DNA from: Narthecium ossifragum
Lineage: Eukaryota > Streptophyta > Magnoliopsida > Dioscoreales > Nartheciaceae
Length of the DNA stretch: 64,000 nucleotides
Direction: 5' to 3'
NCBI GenBank assembly: GCA_963920575.1
Contig: OY986975.1
Span: forward strand, 22,892,865-22,956,864
This document shows, piece after piece, positions 60,301 to 64,000 of this stretch. The notes below the pieces were generated by a model that saw nothing but the letters and a program-made list of their open reading frames with translations, searched no databases and had not been told where the DNA came from. Numbering within the stretch: the first letter of the stretch is position 1; each line of letters starts with the position of its first letter. The translations under genes were made by a program, and so were the position numbers.

Positions 60301-62872
60301 TGGAGAGTAAAAAGTGAAATGGTTAATAGTTAATCTAATATATTTCGTCTACAAAATCCGTATAGGTATATAGGGAATTAGGGAATGTAGTAATGGTAAA
60401 AAATTAGAAGTAAAAAGGTCAGAGTGAAAAATTAGAAAATGATATGGAAAAGGTAAATAAAGGCAGGGTAAAAAGTGAAAATTGGAGAGTAAAAAGTGAA
60501 ATGGTTAATAGTTAATCTAATATATTTCGTCTACAAATTCCGTAAAAGTATATAGGTCATTAGGGAATGTAGTAATGGTAAAAAATAAGAAGTAAAAAGT
60601 TCGGAGTGAAAAATTAAAAAATGATATGGAAAAGGTAAATAAAGGCAGGGTAAAAAGTGTAAATTGGAGAGTAAAAATTGAAATGGTTAATAGGTAATCT
60701 AATATATTTCTTCTATAAAATCCGTATAGGTATATAGGGCATTAGGGAATGTAGTAATCGTAAAAAATAAGAAGTAAAAAGGTCGGAGTGAAAAATTAAA
60801 AAATGATATGGAAAAGGTAAATAAAGGCAGGGTAAAAAGTGAAAATTGGAGAGTTAAAAGTGAAATGGTTAATAGGTAATCTAATATATTTTGTCTACAA
60901 AGTCCGTATAGGTATATAAGGCTTTAGGGAATGTTGTAATGGTAAAAAATTAGATGTAAAAAGGTCGGAGTGAAAAATTAAAAAGTGATATGGAAAAGGT
61001 AAATAAAGGCAGGGTAAAAAGTGAAAATTGGAGTGTAAAAAGTGAAATAGTTAATAGTTAATCTAATATATTTCGTCTACAAAATCCGTATATGTATATA
61101 GGACATTAGGGAATGTAGTAATGGTAAAAAATTAGATGTAAAAACGTCGGAGTGAAAAATTAAAAAGTGATATGGAAAAGGTAAATAAAGGCAGGGTAAA
61201 AAGTGAAAATTGGAGTGTAAAAAGTGAAATAGTTAATAGTTAATCTAATATATTTCGTCTACAAAATCCGTATAGGTATATAGGGAATTAGGGAATGTAG
61301 TAATGGTAAAAAATTAGAAGTAAAAAGGTCAGATTGAAAAATTAAAAAATGATATGGAAAAGGTAAATAAAGGAAGGGTAAAAAGTGAAATGGTTAATAG
61401 TTAATCTAATATATTTCATCTACAAAATCCGTATAGGTATATAGGGCATTAGGGAATGTAGTAAAGGTAAAAAATTAGAAGTAAAAAGGTCGAAATGAAA
61501 AGAATAAAATGATATCGAAAAGGTAAATAAAGGCAGGGTAAAAAGTGAAAATTGAAAAGTAAAAAGTGAAATGGTTAATAGTTAATCTAATATATTTCGC
61601 CTACAAAATCTGTATAGGTATATAGGGCGTTAGGGAATGTAGTAATGGTAAAAAATAAGAAGTAAAAAGGTCGGAGTGAAAAATTGAAAAATGATATGGA
61701 AAAGGTAAATAAAGGCAGGGTAAAAAGTGAAAATTGGAGAGTAAAAAGTGAAATGGTTAATAGTTAATCTAATATATTTCGTCTACAAAATCCGTATAGG
61801 TATATAGGGAATTAGGGAATGTAGTAATGGTAAAAAATTAGAAGTAAAAAGGTCAGATTGAAAAATTAAAAAATGATATGGAAAAGGTAAATAAAGGAAG
61901 GGTAAAAAGTGAAATGGTTAATAGTTAATCTAATATATTTCATCTACAAATCCGTATAGGTATATAGGACATTAGGGAATGTCGTAATGGTAAAAAATTA
62001 GAAGTAAAAATGTCGGAATGAAAAGAATAAAATGATATGGAAAAGGTAAAGAAAGGCAGGGTAAAAAGTGAGAATTGAAGAGTAAAAAGTTAAATGGTTA
62101 AAAGTTAATGTAATATATTTCGTTTACAAAATCCGTATAGGTATATAGGGCATTAGGGAATGTAGTAATGATAAAAAATTAGAAGTAAAAAGGTCGGAGT
62201 GAAAAATTAAAAAATGATATTGAAAAGGTAAATAAAGGCAGGGTAAAAAGTGAAAAATGGAGAGTAAAAAGTGAAATGGTTAATAGGTAATCTAATATAT
62301 TTCGTTTACAAAATCCGTATAGGTATTTAGGGCATTAGGGAATGTAGTAATGGTAAAAAATAAGAAGTAAAAATGTCGGAGTGAAAAATTAAAAAATGAT
62401 ATGGAAAAGGTAAATAAAGGCAGCGTAAAAAGTGAAAATTGGAGTGTAAAAAGTGAAATGATTAATAGTTAATCTAATATATTTCGTCTACAAAATCCGT
62501 ATAGGTATATAGGGCATTAGGGAATGTAGTAATGGTAAAAAATTAGTAGTAAAAAGGTCGGAATGAAAAGAATAAAATGATATGGAAAAGGTAAATAAAG
62601 GCAGGGTAAAAAGTGAAAATTGGAGAGTTAAAAGTGAAATGGTTAATAGGTAATCTAATATATTTCGTATACAAAATCTGTATAGGTATATAGGGCATTA
62701 GGGAATGTAGTAATGGTAAAAAATAAGAAGTAAAAAGGTCGGAGTGAAAATTTAAAAAATGATATTGAAAAGTTAACTAAAGGCAGGGTAAAAACTGAAA
62801 ATTTGAGAGTAAAACGTGAAATGGTGAAAAGTTAATCTAATATATATCCTTTACAAAATCCGTATAGGTATT
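57300..62872. repeat. Satellite subfamily B block 2
   Basis: B-type monomers as in 51480-54290. Private variants are shared between the two B blocks in the same order. GTAATGGTAGAAAATAAGAA occurs near 52076 and 57665, and AATTAAGAATGATATGGAAA near 51938 and 57526. The shift is about 5,590 bp for both, so the A/B arrangement was duplicated as a block. Confidence 0.8.
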
Positions 62873-64000
62873 TACCATTACAACATTCCCTAATGCCATA
62901 TATACCTATATGGATTTTTTAGACGAAATATACTAGATTACCTATTAACCATTTCACTTTTTACTCTTCAATTTTCACTTTTTACCCTGCCTTTATTTAC
63001 CTTTTCCATATCATTTTTTAATTTTTGACTCCGACATTTTTACTTCTTATTTTTTACCATTACTACATTCCCTAATGCCCTATATACCTATACGAATTTT
63101 GTAAACGAAATATATTAGATTATCTATTAACCATTTCACTTTTTACTCTCCAATTTTCAGTTTTTACCCTGCCTTTATTTACCTTTTCCATATCATTTTA
63201 TTCTTTTCATTCCGACCTTTTTACTTCTAATTTTTTACCATTACTACATTCCCTAATGCCCTATATACCTATACGGATTTTGTAGACGAAATATATTAGA
63301 TTAGCTATTAACCATTTCACTTTTTACTCTCCAATTTTCACTTTTTACCCTGCCTTTATTTACCTTTTCCATATCATTTTTTAATTTTGCACTCCGACCT
63401 TTTTACTTCTTATTTTTTACCATTACTACATTCCCTAATGCCCTATATACCTATACGGATTTTGTAGACGAAATATAGTAGATTAACTATTAAATATTTC
63501 ACTTTTTACTCTACAAATTTTTCTTTTTACCCTACCATTATATACCTTTTTCATATCATTTTTTTATTTTCACTCCGACCTTTTTACTTCTTATTTTTAC
63601 CACTACTACATTCCCTAATGTCCTATATACCTAGACGGATTTTGTAAACGAAATATAGTAGATTAACTATTAACAATTTCACTTTTTACTCTCCAAATTT
63701 CACTTTTTACCCTGCCTTTATTTACCTTTTCCATATCATTTTTTTGTTTTTTCTCCGGCCTTTTTACTTCTTATTTTTACCATTACTACATTCCCTAATG
63801 CCCTATATACCTTTACGGATTTTGTAGACGAAATATAGTAGATTAACTATTAACTATTTCACTTTTTACTCTCCAAATTTCACTTTTTACCGTGCCTTTA
63901 TTTACCTTTTCCGTATCATTTTTTTGTTTTTCCTCCGGCCTTTTTACTTCTTATTTTTTTTCCATTACTACATTCCCTAATGCCCTATATAGCTATAGGG
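62873..64000. repeat. Satellite in inverted orientation
   Basis: After about 62873 all monomers appear as reverse complements (TACTACATTCCCTAATGCCC, ACCCTGCCTTTATTTACC). They are B-like with some A-like positions at the end. The last forward monomer is cut after CCGTATAGGTATTTA. Confidence 0.93.

Larger units (their letters stand above)
40341..64000. repeat. AT-rich tandem satellite, about 181-bp monomer, with higher-order structure
   Basis: Monomer landmarks in order: GGGCATTAGGGAATGTAGTA, ATGGAAAAAAATAAGAATTA, AAAAATGATATGGATAAAGG, GCAGGGTAAAAAGTGAAAA, TTGGAGAGTAAAAAGTGAAA, GACTTAATCTAATATATTTT, then CATAATCCGTATAGG. Successive copies start about 181 bp apart, roughly 120 copies in the window, and the array runs off the right edge. 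A solo LTR (41654-43023) interrupts it. Two monomer subfamilies occur (see separate entries). No gene is present; antisense open frames near 44858, 55451 and 59887 are by-products of the AT-rich repeat. Monomer length fits the nucleosome-sized class of plant centromeric or pericentromeric satellites, but position cannot be read from sequence alone. Confidence 0.95.

Noticed and set aside
40375..64000. TTAGGG motif in each monomer as telomere-like repeat
   Set aside because: It occurs once per 181-bp unit and plants use TTTAGGG in tandem; it is just part of GGGCATTAGGGAATG.
40341..64000. CRISPR-like array of regular repeats
   Set aside because: The whole unit repeats without unique spacers, and the DNA is from a plant nucleus.

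Overview
This is nuclear DNA of a flowering plant. The genes have GT-AG introns, encode plant-specific families (RDR6, GPI-anchored GH17 glucanase, plant cap methyltransferase, DUF455) and sit among Ty1-copia-type, hAT, Mutator-like and MITE elements. A 200-N gap (38801-39000) shows it is a draft assembly. I cannot name the species.

Layout. 1-905: a truncated, rearranged duplicate of the 5' end and promoter of RDR6, broken by a 427-bp hAT-type MITE. 1298-4064 (+): three-exon GPI-anchored beta-1,3-glucanase (GH17). 4383-4841: TIR element. 5307-8022: LTR retrotransposon that carries gag but no pol, with an ACTTG target duplication. 8247-12085 (-): ten-exon mRNA cap guanine-N7 methyltransferase. 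It is divergent, across 256 bp, from 12342-15854 (+), a four-exon DUF455 ferritin-like protein. 16953-31420 (-): RDR6, two coding exons (together 1196 aa) separated by a 10,877-bp intron.

That intron is a nest of transposons: a 1,374-bp Mutator-like element with 9-bp TSD, tandem repeats with a MITE, a degraded LTR that itself contains a Tourist-like MITE, and a 1,124-bp Pack-MULE. The Pack-MULE carries a captured piece of a UDP-galactose/UDP-glucose transporter gene. Upstream of RDR6 lies a decayed hAT transposon (32142-37086), split by a solo LTR of the same family as the degraded LTR in the intron.

37087-40340 is low-copy sequence with at most a few candidate exons. From 40341 to the window end (about 23.7 kb) there is one AT-rich tandem satellite with a monomer of about 181 bp, roughly 120 copies. 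It shows a 12-monomer higher-order repeat of about 2,170 bp, two interleaved monomer subfamilies, a solo LTR with a 5-bp TSD inside one higher-order unit, and an orientation switch near 62873.

Functional picture: RDR6 makes double-stranded RNA for tasiRNA and transgene/virus silencing, so a host silencing gene here is itself loaded with, and flanked by, the repeats small-RNA pathways act on. The cap methyltransferase and DUF455 genes probably share a bidirectional promoter. The gene-to-satellite transition suggests an edge of heterochromatin, possibly pericentromeric; that is inference.
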